Origin: an uncultured Odoribacter sp.
GTDB lineage: Bacteria; Bacteroidota; Bacteroidia; Bacteroidales; Marinifilaceae
DNA length: 29,167 nucleotides
Assembly: GCA_934725835.1 (NCBI GenBank)
Contig: CAKVCR010000006.1
Coordinates: 1 to 29,167, forward strand
Direction of reading: 5' to 3'
Shown: piece by piece, positions 1 through 7,990 of the stretch
Position numbering within the stretch: the stretch's first letter is position 1
How the letters are laid out: every line of letters starts with the position of its first letter
The notes under the pieces: generated by a model
What the model was told of the DNA's origin: nothing
The model's database searches: none
Seen by the model: the letters and a program-made list of their open reading frames with translations, nothing else
Position numbers and translations under genes: made by a program

Positions 1-2096
1 CCATAATATATACCTGTAAAGCCATCATACTTCGAACTGTTTGCTTCCTGCCCGACAGTTGCCGTCACTAGATGTCTGCCGAAATTTCTCACATACGACA
101 ACTGATTTCTCCAGGTATAATTCTCATTACGGGAGTCCGATGTATTCAACTCTCCGCCATGTGGTAAATCAGAAAGCAGATACTTGGTATCATTGGGTCC
201 ATAAGCTCCAAATTCATATCCTCGTATCTTTGTAATGTAATTGGACTTTTCTGTTGCCCAAGATTCACCATGAGTGGATGAATAACTATATCCAAGCGAC
301 ATTTCATATCTCAACCCCTTAAAAATTTCCAAATTCAATCCGATATTTACATTCAAGACATTGGAAGTATTCTTATTTCCAGACTCTGCCAATTCGTTCA
401 ACACATTAAATTTATATCCGGAACGGGTATTATAATACACCCAATCGCCATTCTCATCAAATGCAGGAAGCACTCGACTGGTTGTAGAAGCATAGGAATA
501 AGGAGAAACGCTGGAATGAAAACCGTTCGTTTTCGAAACATTTCCTGAGACTTTTGCCAAAAGCTGCAATCTGTTCCAAAAAATAGTATTTACATTTATG
601 CTTCCCTGATAACTTCGGGAATCGTTGCCTCTAGCCGTTCCGTTATTATTGGAAACTCCAAAAGAAGCATAATAAGTGGTTTGCTCACTGCCGCCAGATA
701 TACTGATATTATTCGAGTGGCTGAAAGGATTCTCAAACAAAATATCAAACCAGTCAGTATTGCCGACTTCCAATTTTTTCACTCCGTCATTAAATTCATT
801 ATAAGAAATCTTTTTCTGCAAATATTGCTGCAACAGACCTTCATATCCGATACTTGATAAAGAACGACTGCTCACCAAACCTTTTTCGTATACTTCTCGT
901 GATACATCAACCCTTTCTTTTGAATCCATCAGATCCAATTTATCATAAGTCACCCTCGAACCGATAGAAAAATTTCCAGAATATCTGATAGACATTCTTC
1001 CTTTCTCTCCCTTTTTGGTTGTAATCACAATCACACCATTGGCAGCCTTCACACCATATATTGCCGTAGCAGATGCGTCTTTTAACACTGTAATATCTTT
1101 TATGTCTGACGGATTTAACCAAGAGATTGCACGCCCCACAAAATTCCGAATCATATCAATATTGTCAGGACTAGTATTATATGTAGACAAATCAGTTGCC
1201 TTGAACGGAAGGGGATCTTCCTGTATAATACCATCGACTACCCATACCGGCTCCTGACTTCCCAATAAAGTAGAAGTACCTCTTACTCTCACCTTCTGAC
1301 GAGTACCAATCAAACCATCCTGGTTCTGAATGGCAACTCCGGACAATTTCCCCTGTAAAGCTTGCTCCAACGTCTGTGTTCCAGTCAATGCCAAATCCTC
1401 AGCTTTGACTGTACTAATGGCTCCTGCCATATTGGATTTTTTCACAGTCTGATAACCGGTCACCACCACCTCATCTATCAATTGCTCATTCTCTTCCAAC
1501 ATCACATTCAATTCTTTCTGCCCCATCCATTTCACTTCCCTGCTTTTCATGCCGACAAAGGAAACGACAAGTACAATCCCCTCATGCTTTGCCACAGCAT
1601 AGGTGAATTCCCCGTTCAAATCCGTAGCAACTCCAACCATTGTTCCCTTCTCTATAATTGTAGCTCCTGCCAAAGGTTCTCCTCTAGCATCCCTAACTAC
1701 CCCTTTGATTACAACCTTCTCCTCTTGCTCGTCCTTTGACTTTTTGATAATAACCACATTGCCGGAAATCTCATAATCCAGACCCGTACCCTTCAAACAA
1801 TAATCCAATATCTGCTGTACAGTTTTATCTTCCATGTTGACTGTCATTTTTTTATATTTTGCAATTTCCTGAGTACCATATACAAAAGCAAAATCTGTCC
1901 GTTTCTGAAGTTCCCAAATCACCTGTTCCAACGACACATTTTCCATCTGTATCGTCAGTTTGCTGTTTTGCGAATGCACAGCAGCACTTAACTGAAAAGT
2001 ACTGATTAAAATCAGTATTAACTTCAACTTCATAACAAAGAAGATTTTTTGCCATTTCCTTCGAATGAAAAAGGCTGATTCTCGATTTTTTTTCAT
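1..2096 (-). CDS. SusC/RagA-like TonB-dependent receptor with STN domain, C-terminus off the left edge
   Basis: Outer-membrane importer of the SusC/RagA family; the N-terminal ~698 residues are present and the frame runs open to base 1. I translated most of the minus frame from the ATG at 2094-2096 without meeting a stop. After a charged leader comes a signal-peptide-like hydrophobic stretch (KLKLILILISTFQLSAA), then an STN (secretin/TonB N-terminal) domain (LTIQMENVSLEQVIWELQK), a carboxypeptidase-like regulatory domain (VVRDARGEPLAGATI), a TonB-box-like DEVVVTGY, and the plug domain with VRVRGTSTLLG, VWVVDGI and AIYGVKAANGVIVITTKKG. The STN domain, with the FecR and sigma genes just upstream, marks it as a receptor that signals to the anti-sigma factor when ligand binds. 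The substrate cannot be read from the sequence. The SusD partner expected next would lie beyond the left edge. An internal Met at 2033 is an alternative start, but family members usually carry the longer leader. Confidence 0.93.
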   Translation of the reverse strand, partial: MKKNRESAFFIRRKWQKIFFVMKLKLILILISTFQLSAAVHSQNSKLTIQMENVSLEQVIWELQKRTDFAFVYGTQEIAKYKKMTVNMEDKTVQQILDYCLKGTGLDYEISGNVVIIKKSKDEQEEKVVIKGVVRDARGEPLAGATIIEKGTMVGVATDLNGEFTYAVAKHEGIVLVVSFVGMKSREVKWMGQKELNVMLEENEQLIDEVVVTGYQTVKKSNMAGAISTVKAEDLALTGTQTLEQALQGKLSGVAIQNQDGLIGTRQKVRVRGTSTLLGSQEPVWVVDGIIQEDPLPFKATDLSTYNTSPDNIDMIRNFVGRAISWLNPSDIKDITVLKDASATAIYGVKAANGVIVITTKKGEKGRMSIRYSGNFSIGSRVTYDKLDLMDSKERVDVSREVYEKGLVSSRSLSSIGYEGLLQQYLQKKISYNEFNDGVKKLEVGNTDWFDILFENPFSHSNNISISGGSEQTTYYASFGVSNNNGTARGNDSRSYQGSINVNTIFWNRLQLLAKVSGNVSKTNGFHSSVSPYSYASTTSRVLPAFDENGDWVYYNTRSGYKFNVLNELAESGNKNTSNVLNVNIGLNLEIFKGLRYEMSLGYSYSSTHGESWATEKSNYITKIRGYEFGAYGPNDTKYLLSDLPHGGELNTSDSRNENYTWRNQLSYVRNFGRHLVTATVGQEANSSKYDGFTGIYY

Positions 2097-2139
2097 AACT
2101 TTGAATAATTAAAAGTGTAACAAACTTTAGTTTTTAACG

Positions 2140-2173
2140 AGATGCGTTCTGTGTAGCCAGCACAAACGCATCT
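2140..2173. promoter_or_regulatory. Stem-loop between fecR and the SusC-like gene
   Basis: The bases 2140-2148 (AGATGCGTT) pair with 2165-2173 (AACGCATCT), and inner TGTG/CACA bases extend the stem past a one-base bulge. It lies in the 78-base gap between the fecR stop and the receptor start. On the minus strand no proper T-run follows, so it looks more like an mRNA processing, stability or partial attenuation structure than a full terminator. That reading is inference. Confidence 0.5.
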
Positions 2174-2174
2174 T

Positions 2175-3350
2175 TTATTTTTTGCTAGATATATAAAATA
2201 TGTTATCTACTTGAATAATATTCATCAATCCGGTTATTTTCAACACATTGACAATCGATATCATATCCTCATAACGGTCAATACTAGCTCCTATCAGCAA
2301 TTCTTTAGCCTCCTCGTCCTTGAATCGGTATTCAAATTCATACCATTTAGACAGGTATTTCATTATATCTTCCAGACGTTCGTTCTTAAATACAAATTTT
2401 CCAGATTGCCATGCCGTATATAATGAAACATCCACCTTGCGGACCTCCATTTCCCCATCCTCTTTATTATACACAACCTGCTCGCCTGGAGTTATTATTT
2501 GAGCTGAGTGTTCGTCAGACACTTCTACCTTACCTTCCACCAAAGTCGTAAAAACTTCTTTATCATCATCATAAGAGCGCAAATTAAATGATGTCCCCAA
2601 AACTTTTACTTTCAAAGAATTTGTTTCTACAATAAAAGGATGAGCCGAATCTTTACTAACTTCAAAATAAGCTTCTCCATCCAATTTCACAATCCGGTAT
2701 TTATCTTTAAAGGATACAGGAAATTCCAATTTCGTCTCTGCATTCAGATAAACCTTAGTCTCATCGGACAATGTCAGGGTATACTCCATACCTGTCAATG
2801 TCTGAATTGAATTCCAAACACTAACCTCTCCACTTGTCTCAGAAGCAGAATAGTCAATACCTACAGAATCTGTCACAATCCTCGTTCCATCCACTTCTTC
2901 CAAATGTAATTTCTGATTTTTGCCAATATCTATGATCTGCCCGCTTCCCAAAGTCAAACGTGCCCCTACCGTTCCTGATGCAATTTGTGGAACAGAAGCT
3001 ACAATATTGTCATACACTCGGGTACTATTCCTCCAATAAAATATTCCGCCAGACAATAAAATCAACCCGACAGCAGCATATTTCAGCAGTGGTCTTCTCA
3101 AAAGAATATTTCTATTTTTAACTAAGCGCCCCTCTATCTTTTCCCAGCCTTCCGCAACTGGGAACTTCTTGATACTCCTAAGATTTTCTGCGTCGCCACA
3201 CTCACCCAACAATCTATGCATCAAAGCTTTATTAGATTCTTTTTCCTTTTGCCACTCTTCAATTTCCTCTTCATCCTGAGCTGTCTGCGAACCAGTAAAA
3301 AAAGCAGCCAACAATTCTGCAATTCTAAAATGTCGTTTTGATAAATTCAT
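2175..3350 (-). CDS. FecR-family anti-sigma factor
   Basis: Inner-membrane sensor that holds an ECF sigma factor and relays the state of an STN-type TonB receptor. The 391-residue protein has a cytoplasmic N-terminal region (~1-85), one membrane segment (~88-106, LLKYAAVGLILLSGGIFYW), a periplasmic FecR domain (~180-285, with KLDGEAYFEV and LGTSFNLRSY) and a C-terminal DUF4974-type domain (~311-388, starting near the tryptophan of YTAWQSGKFVF and FKNERLEDIMKYLSKWY). This is the usual layout and length for Bacteroidales FecR proteins. It lies between the sigma gene upstream and the receptor gene downstream on the same strand. There is no start-site ambiguity of note and no Shine-Dalgarno sequence, normal for this phylum. 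Confidence 0.93.
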   Translation of the reverse strand: MNLSKRHFRIAELLAAFFTGSQTAQDEEEIEEWQKEKESNKALMHRLLGECGDAENLRSIKKFPVAEGWEKIEGRLVKNRNILLRRPLLKYAAVGLILLSGGIFYWRNSTRVYDNIVASVPQIASGTVGARLTLGSGQIIDIGKNQKLHLEEVDGTRIVTDSVGIDYSASETSGEVSVWNSIQTLTGMEYTLTLSDETKVYLNAETKLEFPVSFKDKYRIVKLDGEAYFEVSKDSAHPFIVETNSLKVKVLGTSFNLRSYDDDKEVFTTLVEGKVEVSDEHSAQIITPGEQVVYNKEDGEMEVRKVDVSLYTAWQSGKFVFKNERLEDIMKYLSKWYEFEYRFKDEEAKELLIGASIDRYEDMISIVNVLKITGLMNIIQVDNIFYISSKK

Positions 3351-3496
3351 ATCTTATGTGTTTTCGATAATATAACAATTAAAACACAAAACAAGGGTAG
3401 TCAAAACATCAAAAAAGAATCACATAAACTTATAAGCAAATCGTCTTAATATTGCAATGTGTATCCTCTAGCTCCTGCAGATACAAAATGGGAAAA

Positions 3497-4036
3497 TTAG
3501 AAAAAAAGAAGCAGATAAACGTAATCCCGTAATTCATCTCGCAATTTTCGATAAGCTGTTTTTTTTAGAGAATGAACAGTACCTTCAGCAATCCCCATTT
3601 CCCTGGCTATTTGAGGGTTTTTCATACCTTCCATAGCATACTGTATAATCAACCGCATCTGAGGTGGCAACGATTCTATTGCCTTCCGTACCATCATAAA
3701 CATCTCCTGCTCAATTACATTATCTTCAAAATACGTTTCCTGACCATTATTGACTTCTGCATCGAAATAAACTTGACCGATCTTTTCTTTTTTCAGATAA
3801 TTCAAGCAACTATTATGCGCTACTGTATAAAGAAAACCCTTCACCTTATATATATCCTCAAAATCGGCACGTTTTTCCCAATAACATAACAAAGTTTCCT
3901 GAGCAATATCTTTACATACTTCATCATTCTTTATATACTTGCCGGCAAACACACACAAAATCGGATAATAATCTTCAAAGAGTTCTTTAAAAGCTCTTTT
4001 ATCTCCTATTTTTATATCTTCTACAATATTATGCAT
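3497..4036 (-). CDS. ECF RNA polymerase sigma-70 factor
   Basis: Extracytoplasmic-function sigma factor that would direct polymerase to the receptor locus when freed by FecR. In 179 residues it has sigma region 2 (~11-80, with DIAQETLLCYWEKR and the VAHNSCLNYLKK promoter-melting segment) and a region 4 helix-turn-helix (~120-168, with LPPQMRLIIQYAMEGMKNPQ then IAREMGIAEGTVHSLKKTAY). The length and YLKK/IAREMG pattern fit the Bacteroidales ECF family paired with FecR. The C-terminal YVYLLLFF tail is hydrophobic, as often seen in this group. It is separated from fecR by 146 bases with no clear promoter, so the two may be co-transcribed. Confidence 0.95.
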   Translation of the reverse strand: MHNIVEDIKIGDKRAFKELFEDYYPILCVFAGKYIKNDEVCKDIAQETLLCYWEKRADFEDIYKVKGFLYTVAHNSCLNYLKKEKIGQVYFDAEVNNGQETYFEDNVIEQEMFMMVRKAIESLPPQMRLIIQYAMEGMKNPQIAREMGIAEGTVHSLKKTAYRKLRDELRDYVYLLLFF

Positions 4037-4096
4037 GCAACTTAAATTGCTACCAGAAACTTAAACATCATCTAAAAACAATCTCTATCTGTATCG

Positions 4097-4126
4097 CAAA
4101 GATAAAGAATAAATTATACACCCAAA
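4097..4126 (-). promoter_or_regulatory. Bacteroidales-type promoter for the ECF sigma gene
   Basis: On the minus strand the -7 element TATCTTTG (4097-4104) matches TAnnTTTG. A TTTG -33 element (4123-4126) lies 18 bases upstream. The predicted transcript starts about 50-55 bases before the sigma ATG. Confidence 0.6.
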
Positions 4127-4280
4127 AAAACAACCGTTATTTATCTTCAAATATTCATCACCTACTTAAAAAAACGTATTGACGCACGGCAAACAACGAT
4201 AATATAGTATTATCCTTTTTTATTAGATTGTGAGCCAAAATCATCAAGGGAATTATTCAAAAAACATAAGAAGAATACTT

Positions 4281-4312
4281 AAAAAAAAAGGAAAACCTTT
4301 GAAGTTTCCCTT
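4281..4312 (-). terminator. Rho-independent terminator of tRNA-Lys
   Basis: On the minus strand AAGGGAAAC (4304-4312) pairs with GTTTTCCTT (4288-4296) around a 7-base loop, and a long T-run follows. It sits 3 bases past the tRNA 3' end. Confidence 0.85.
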
Positions 4313-4315
4313 AAG

Positions 4316-4388
4316 TGATCCAGCTGGGATTCGAACCCAGGACCCCAACATTAAAAGTGTTGTGCTCTACCGGCTGAGCTACTGAATC
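4316..4388 (-). tRNA. tRNA-Lys (TTT)
   Basis: A 73-base cloverleaf. The acceptor arms GATTCAG/CTGGATC have one G-T pair and discriminator A. The anticodon stem CAACA/TGTTG closes the loop CTTTTAA, giving anticodon TTT. The T arm is CTGGG-TTCGAAT-CCCAG. CCA is not encoded. Confidence 0.97.
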
Positions 4389-4417
4389 ATACCACAACTA
4401 TTCCCTAATTGCGGGTG

Positions 4418-4448
4418 CAAAGATAGAGATTATTTTTATAAATACAAA
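4418..4448 (-). promoter_or_regulatory. Bacteroidales-type promoter for tRNA-Lys
   Basis: On the minus strand TATCTTTG (4418-4425) matches TAnnTTTG, with TTTG (4445-4448) exactly 19 bases upstream. Another TTTG at 4449-4452 gives a 23-base alternative. The transcript would start about 20 bases before the tRNA. Confidence 0.75.
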
Positions 4449-4497
4449 CAAACACCAAATATTTTTTCCTAATAATTATTTTTCCCAAACACAAAGA

Positions 4498-4505
4498 TAA
4501 ATTTG
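4498..4505 (+). promoter_or_regulatory. Possible -7 element for the plus-strand HhH gene
   Basis: TAAATTTG matches TAnnTTTG, 55 bases before the ATG at 4561. I see no convincing TTTG at the -33 position, so this is tentative. Confidence 0.35.
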
Positions 4506-4560
4506 TTTTTCTAATGGATTTGTCCTAATTTACTTGGGCAATTAATAAAAAGTCATAGAC

Positions 4561-5151
4561 ATGATATTCAACACTTCAGAAAGGAAAGGAGCATTCATTA
4601 TCTTGATACTGATTACTGGAATTCTCATCATACCCCGCCAAGTATTGCCTAAAACGACAGATTTTTTTCTCATCACCCCGCCCGTTGAGGTCGCCAAAGA
4701 CAGCTTCATCCCCTCCGCAAGTAATTTATCTCCCAATCCTTCGAAAAAGTTGCAGCAACAAGAAAAAAGTATTGAGCTAAACAGTGCAGATAGCGTACAA
4801 CTGGTTGCTCTCCGAGGTATTGGTCCCTATTATGCTTCTCGCATCATACGTTATCGCAACCGGCTAGGAGGATTCTATTCTATAGAACAACTAAAAGAAT
4901 TGAAAATGAAATATTTTAATATCGACTCAAATGCTCATTTATTCACAGTAAATCCGACACTTATACAAAAAGCAGACATGGATACAATGAGTTTCAAAGC
5001 TATTCTACGCCATCCCTATCTAGAGTACGAAGATGTACAATTAATTTTTAATGCCAAACACAAATATGGACACATATCTATTGATACACTGGAAAAACAA
5101 AGCATTCTGACAAAATACAAACTAAAAAAAATAAAGCCCTATTTTAAATAG
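4561..5151 (+). CDS. Membrane-anchored helix-hairpin-helix (ComEA-like) protein
   Basis: A 196-residue protein with a short N-terminal membrane segment (~10-25, GAFIILILITGILIIP), a variable linker, and a ComEA-type helix-hairpin-helix region at ~70-133. The hairpin is visible as LVALRGIGPYYASRIIRYRN followed by LGGFYSIEQLKEL. Residues ~145-180 (HPYLEYEDVQLIF and after) look like a second, degenerate repeat. HhH motifs bind DNA backbone without sequence specificity, and ComEA homologues bind incoming DNA outside the membrane. A role in DNA uptake is therefore possible but not shown, and no other competence gene is in the window. Family members are common in Bacteroidota as uncharacterised HhH proteins. 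It is 48 bases upstream of the AsmA gene on the same strand. Confidence 0.85.
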   Translation: MIFNTSERKGAFIILILITGILIIPRQVLPKTTDFFLITPPVEVAKDSFIPSASNLSPNPSKKLQQQEKSIELNSADSVQLVALRGIGPYYASRIIRYRNRLGGFYSIEQLKELKMKYFNIDSNAHLFTVNPTLIQKADMDTMSFKAILRHPYLEYEDVQLIFNAKHKYGHISIDTLEKQSILTKYKLKKIKPYFK

Positions 5152-5168
5152 ATATTTACCATATTCTG

Positions 5169-5176
5169 TATATTTG
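5169..5176 (+). promoter_or_regulatory. Possible -7 element for the AsmA-family gene
   Basis: TATATTTG fits TAnnTTTG and lies 23 bases before the ATG at 5200. It also overlaps a GTG at 5176, which argues against that GTG as the start codon. No good -33 element is seen. Confidence 0.45.
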
Positions 5177-5199
5177 TGCATAACATAAACAATCACATT

Positions 5200-7710
5200 A
5201 TGAAGAAAATCATCATCATTGTATTGTCATTTATTGCATTCGTTTTTATAGCTCTACTGACAATCCCTGTTTTTTTTAAAGGAGACATTGTAAAACTGAT
5301 TGAAAAACAAGCAGCCGCAAACATGAAAGCGGAATTACATATCGGCGACATGAGTCTCAGTATGTTCAAGAGTTTTCCAAATTTAAACGTCTCCTTAAAA
5401 GATATCTGCATCAGACATAATCAGGCAAACGGATGCGATACTTTGGCTAACATCCCTCTACTTGAGGCTTCGGTAAATCTAAAATCTCTGATAGGAGGAG
5501 ATAAAATCATCGTCAACCGCATCTTACTCATGGACGGACGATTAACAGCCAAAGTTGACACCGCCGGTATTGCCAATTGGGATATTTTTCCAAGTGTAGA
5601 AGCAACATCTGAAAATGAGGAAGAGACAAAACAACCAGAAAAAACAAACGATGAAAAAGGATTGGAGTTAAACAATATAGCAGTTGGCAATCTATTTGTC
5701 GCATACAACGATTTTCAAAATTCCACCTATGCCAGCATTGACAGAATAGACATGCAGTTAGCCGGAGATTTCTCAGCGAGCAACACTTTGGCTCAACTAT
5801 CACTTGCCTTGAAAGGTATTTCATTCAGACAACAAAACAGCGTATGGGTGAATAATACCAATATAATCTGGCAGACAGAAATTGCCAGTGATTTTAAAAA
5901 CAACACTTTCGAAATAATGAAAAACGATTTGCGGCTCAATGACCTGCAATTAAATTTGGTCGGCAAGGTAGCCGCCATAGAAAATCGTTATAGAGTTAAC
6001 CTGCGACTGAATGCTCCGGATACAAAATTTGAAAGCCTATTGTCGTTATTACCTCCACATATATTGGCAGAAATGAAAGACATACAAACCTCCGGTGATT
6101 TTAAATTGGACGTTGTAGCCAATGGAGATTATTATGAAAACAACATTCCCCAATTGGATGCCTTGTTGGTCATTAATAACGCATCGGTCAAATACCCTCA
6201 ACTTCCGGAATCTATACAAAAGATTAATTTAGATTTGCACATTACAAATCCTGGAGGAATTATCGATTCGACACGAATTGATTTGAATAAAGCTTCATTT
6301 GTAATTGCAAACAATCCGTTCAACGTATTTCTAAATATTCTGAATCCCAACAATCCTCTATTGGAAGGTGGAGCCAAAGGAACCATCAACTTTGCAAACT
6401 TGAAAAAAGCAATTCCTTTGCAAGACATAACAATAGAAGGCATACTGGAAACAGACATGACCTTCAAAGGCAAATACGAGTACATAGAGAAAGAACAGTA
6501 TGAGAAATTTACCGCCAAAGGAAATCTTTCATTCCAAAACATCCGTCTGATAAATAATCAATTCCCGGAAGGAATCTTCATCCCGGAAGGTAGCCTGACA
6601 GTAACACCTGCATATTTAAAACTCAATAGCTTAAAAGGAAATATCTATTCCTCCGACTTTGCCCTACAAGGCAAGATATCTAATTACCTGCCTTATATAT
6701 TCAGAAACGAGACATTACAAGGAGACTTCACTCTAAATTCCAATTTACTTAATATCAATGAATTCATACTGGCACAAATAAAAAACACCCAAACGGATAG
6801 TACAAACAATATTCCAAAGGACAATACAGCTAATGGCCCTACGGCAGCAGAGGGAGCTTTGGAGGTCCCTCGCAATATTGACGCACATCTTTCAACCAAT
6901 ATAAACACTATTATATTTGACAATCTGAATATCAAAAACGTAAAAGGCAAGGTTAATCTTGCCAATGCCGTTGCAAACTTGAATAATCTAAGCATGGACA
7001 TGCTGAACGGTACTATGGTGATGAACGGCAAATACAACACGGCTAACCCACAAAAACCAACAGTAGATTTCGATCTGAAAATTACAAACTTTGATATTCA
7101 CGAAGCATACCAAGCATTTACATTCATTCGCAAAAGCATACCGGTTACCATGAATTGCGAAGGTAAAATTTCTGCAGCCATGACTTTTGCTGCCACATTA
7201 GACAAAGAAATGAGCCCAATCATGAACACAGCAAATGGTAAAGGTTATTTGGAATCACAAGGTGTTTTAATCAACAACAATCCGGCAATGAATCAACTGG
7301 CCAACGTATTGAAGAACGAAGAACTCAGCAGACTAAGTATTAGCCATCTGAAAATCAATTTCAATCTTGAAAATGGAAATATTGTTGTAGAACCTTTCAA
7401 AACTACTTTTGCTGGTAATCCTGTAACCATCTATGGCAAACAATCTGTTGAAGGTAATCTGGATTATACACTTTCCATGACTATAGACCGTAAATTCTTT
7501 GGGAACGATATTAACAATATGCTGAAAGCCATTCCAGGTTCAGACAATATAAAAACTATAGACTTGGATGCAAAAGTAGGCGGAACCCTTACAGAGCCAA
7601 AAATCAAACCGGATTTAACAAAAGCTATAAAATCCGTGACAAAAGAGGCTGAAAAGGCACTAAAAGGAAATGTACTCAAAGGACTGCAAAATCTATTCAA
7701 GAAAAAATAA
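5200..7710 (+). CDS. AsmA-family outer-membrane biogenesis protein
   Basis: About 836 residues from the ATG at 5200. The frame stays open to a GTG at 5176, but MKKIIIIVLSFIAFVFIALL is a typical AsmA start with its single N-terminal membrane anchor (~1-24). The AsmA N-terminal part follows (AELHIGDMSLSMFKSFPNLN), then a long beta-rich periplasmic body. The conserved C-terminal portion at ~640-800 includes NGKGYLESQGVLINNNP, ISHLKINFNLENGNIVVEPF and VGGTLTEPKIKPDL. AsmA relatives are now thought to be bridge-like lipid transporters between the membranes. That role here comes from family knowledge. A strong terminator follows 4 bases after the stop. Confidence 0.9.
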   Translation: MKKIIIIVLSFIAFVFIALLTIPVFFKGDIVKLIEKQAAANMKAELHIGDMSLSMFKSFPNLNVSLKDICIRHNQANGCDTLANIPLLEASVNLKSLIGGDKIIVNRILLMDGRLTAKVDTAGIANWDIFPSVEATSENEEETKQPEKTNDEKGLELNNIAVGNLFVAYNDFQNSTYASIDRIDMQLAGDFSASNTLAQLSLALKGISFRQQNSVWVNNTNIIWQTEIASDFKNNTFEIMKNDLRLNDLQLNLVGKVAAIENRYRVNLRLNAPDTKFESLLSLLPPHILAEMKDIQTSGDFKLDVVANGDYYENNIPQLDALLVINNASVKYPQLPESIQKINLDLHITNPGGIIDSTRIDLNKASFVIANNPFNVFLNILNPNNPLLEGGAKGTINFANLKKAIPLQDITIEGILETDMTFKGKYEYIEKEQYEKFTAKGNLSFQNIRLINNQFPEGIFIPEGSLTVTPAYLKLNSLKGNIYSSDFALQGKISNYLPYIFRNETLQGDFTLNSNLLNINEFILAQIKNTQTDSTNNIPKDNTANGPTAAEGALEVPRNIDAHLSTNINTIIFDNLNIKNVKGKVNLANAVANLNNLSMDMLNGTMVMNGKYNTANPQKPTVDFDLKITNFDIHEAYQAFTFIRKSIPVTMNCEGKISAAMTFAATLDKEMSPIMNTANGKGYLESQGVLINNNPAMNQLANVLKNEELSRLSISHLKINFNLENGNIVVEPFKTTFAGNPVTIYGKQSVEGNLDYTLSMTIDRKFFGNDINNMLKAIPGSDNIKTIDLDAKVGGTLTEPKIKPDLTKAIKSVTKEAEKALKGNVLKGLQNLFKKK

Positions 7711-7714
7711 AAAC

Positions 7715-7752
7715 AACAGGAGGCTTGTAAGACAACAGACAAGCCTCCTGTT
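7715..7752. terminator. Bidirectional terminator between the AsmA and copper-chaperone genes
   Basis: A perfect 14-base stem (7715-7728 with 7739-7752, AACAGGAGGCTTGT and its complement) with a 10-base loop. T-rich sequence follows on the plus strand and an A-rich flank (T-rich on minus) precedes it. It separates converging genes that end at 7710 (+) and 7758 (-). Confidence 0.9.
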
Positions 7753-7757
7753 ATTTT

Positions 7758-7973
7758 CTATTTCAATTCTACCGCACGATAGCCAGCCTTAGCCAATATA
7801 TCTATTGCCAAAGCAAGAGCATGCTCCTCATCAGCTTCAATGGTCAGCACCCTATCAGGACTCTTTAAATCAACAGACCAAGATTTAATTTCAGAAGTTG
7901 CATCCAGTGACTGTTGCACTTTAGCAACACAATTGCCACATTTGAGATTTGTTTTGATTCTAAAACTTTTCAT
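7758..7973 (-). CDS. copZ: Heavy-metal-associated (HMA) domain protein, CopZ-like copper chaperone
   Basis: A 71-residue single HMA domain: MKSFRIKTNLKCGNCVAKVQ carries the C12-G-N-C15 metal-binding pair, and the rest gives the usual ferredoxin-like beta-alpha-beta-beta-alpha-beta length. Such proteins pass Cu(I) to a P1B ATPase, and the CopA gene lies 17 bases upstream on the same strand. The site is CGNC rather than the more common MxCxxC with Met two residues before; Leu-Lys precede the first Cys here. It could serve another soft metal, but the neighbour is a clear copper pump. Confidence 0.85.
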   Translation of the reverse strand: MKSFRIKTNLKCGNCVAKVQQSLDATSEIKSWSVDLKSPDRVLTIEADEEHALALAIDILAKAGYRAVELK

Positions 7974-7990
7974 AGTTATCGGTATTTAAT

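Noticed and set aside
1015..1739. Plus-strand open frames of 80 and 125 codons opposite the receptor gene
   Set aside because: They lie antisense to a well-supported SusC-like reading frame with recognisable motifs and have no domain features of their own.
1852..2055. Minus-strand frame of 67 codons starting at 2055
   Set aside because: It is out of frame with the receptor start; the correct frame begins at 2096 and encodes the leader and STN domain.
5176..5199. GTG start adding 8 residues to the AsmA protein
   Set aside because: The GTG overlaps a TATATTTG -7 element, and the ATG at 5200 begins a typical membrane anchor.
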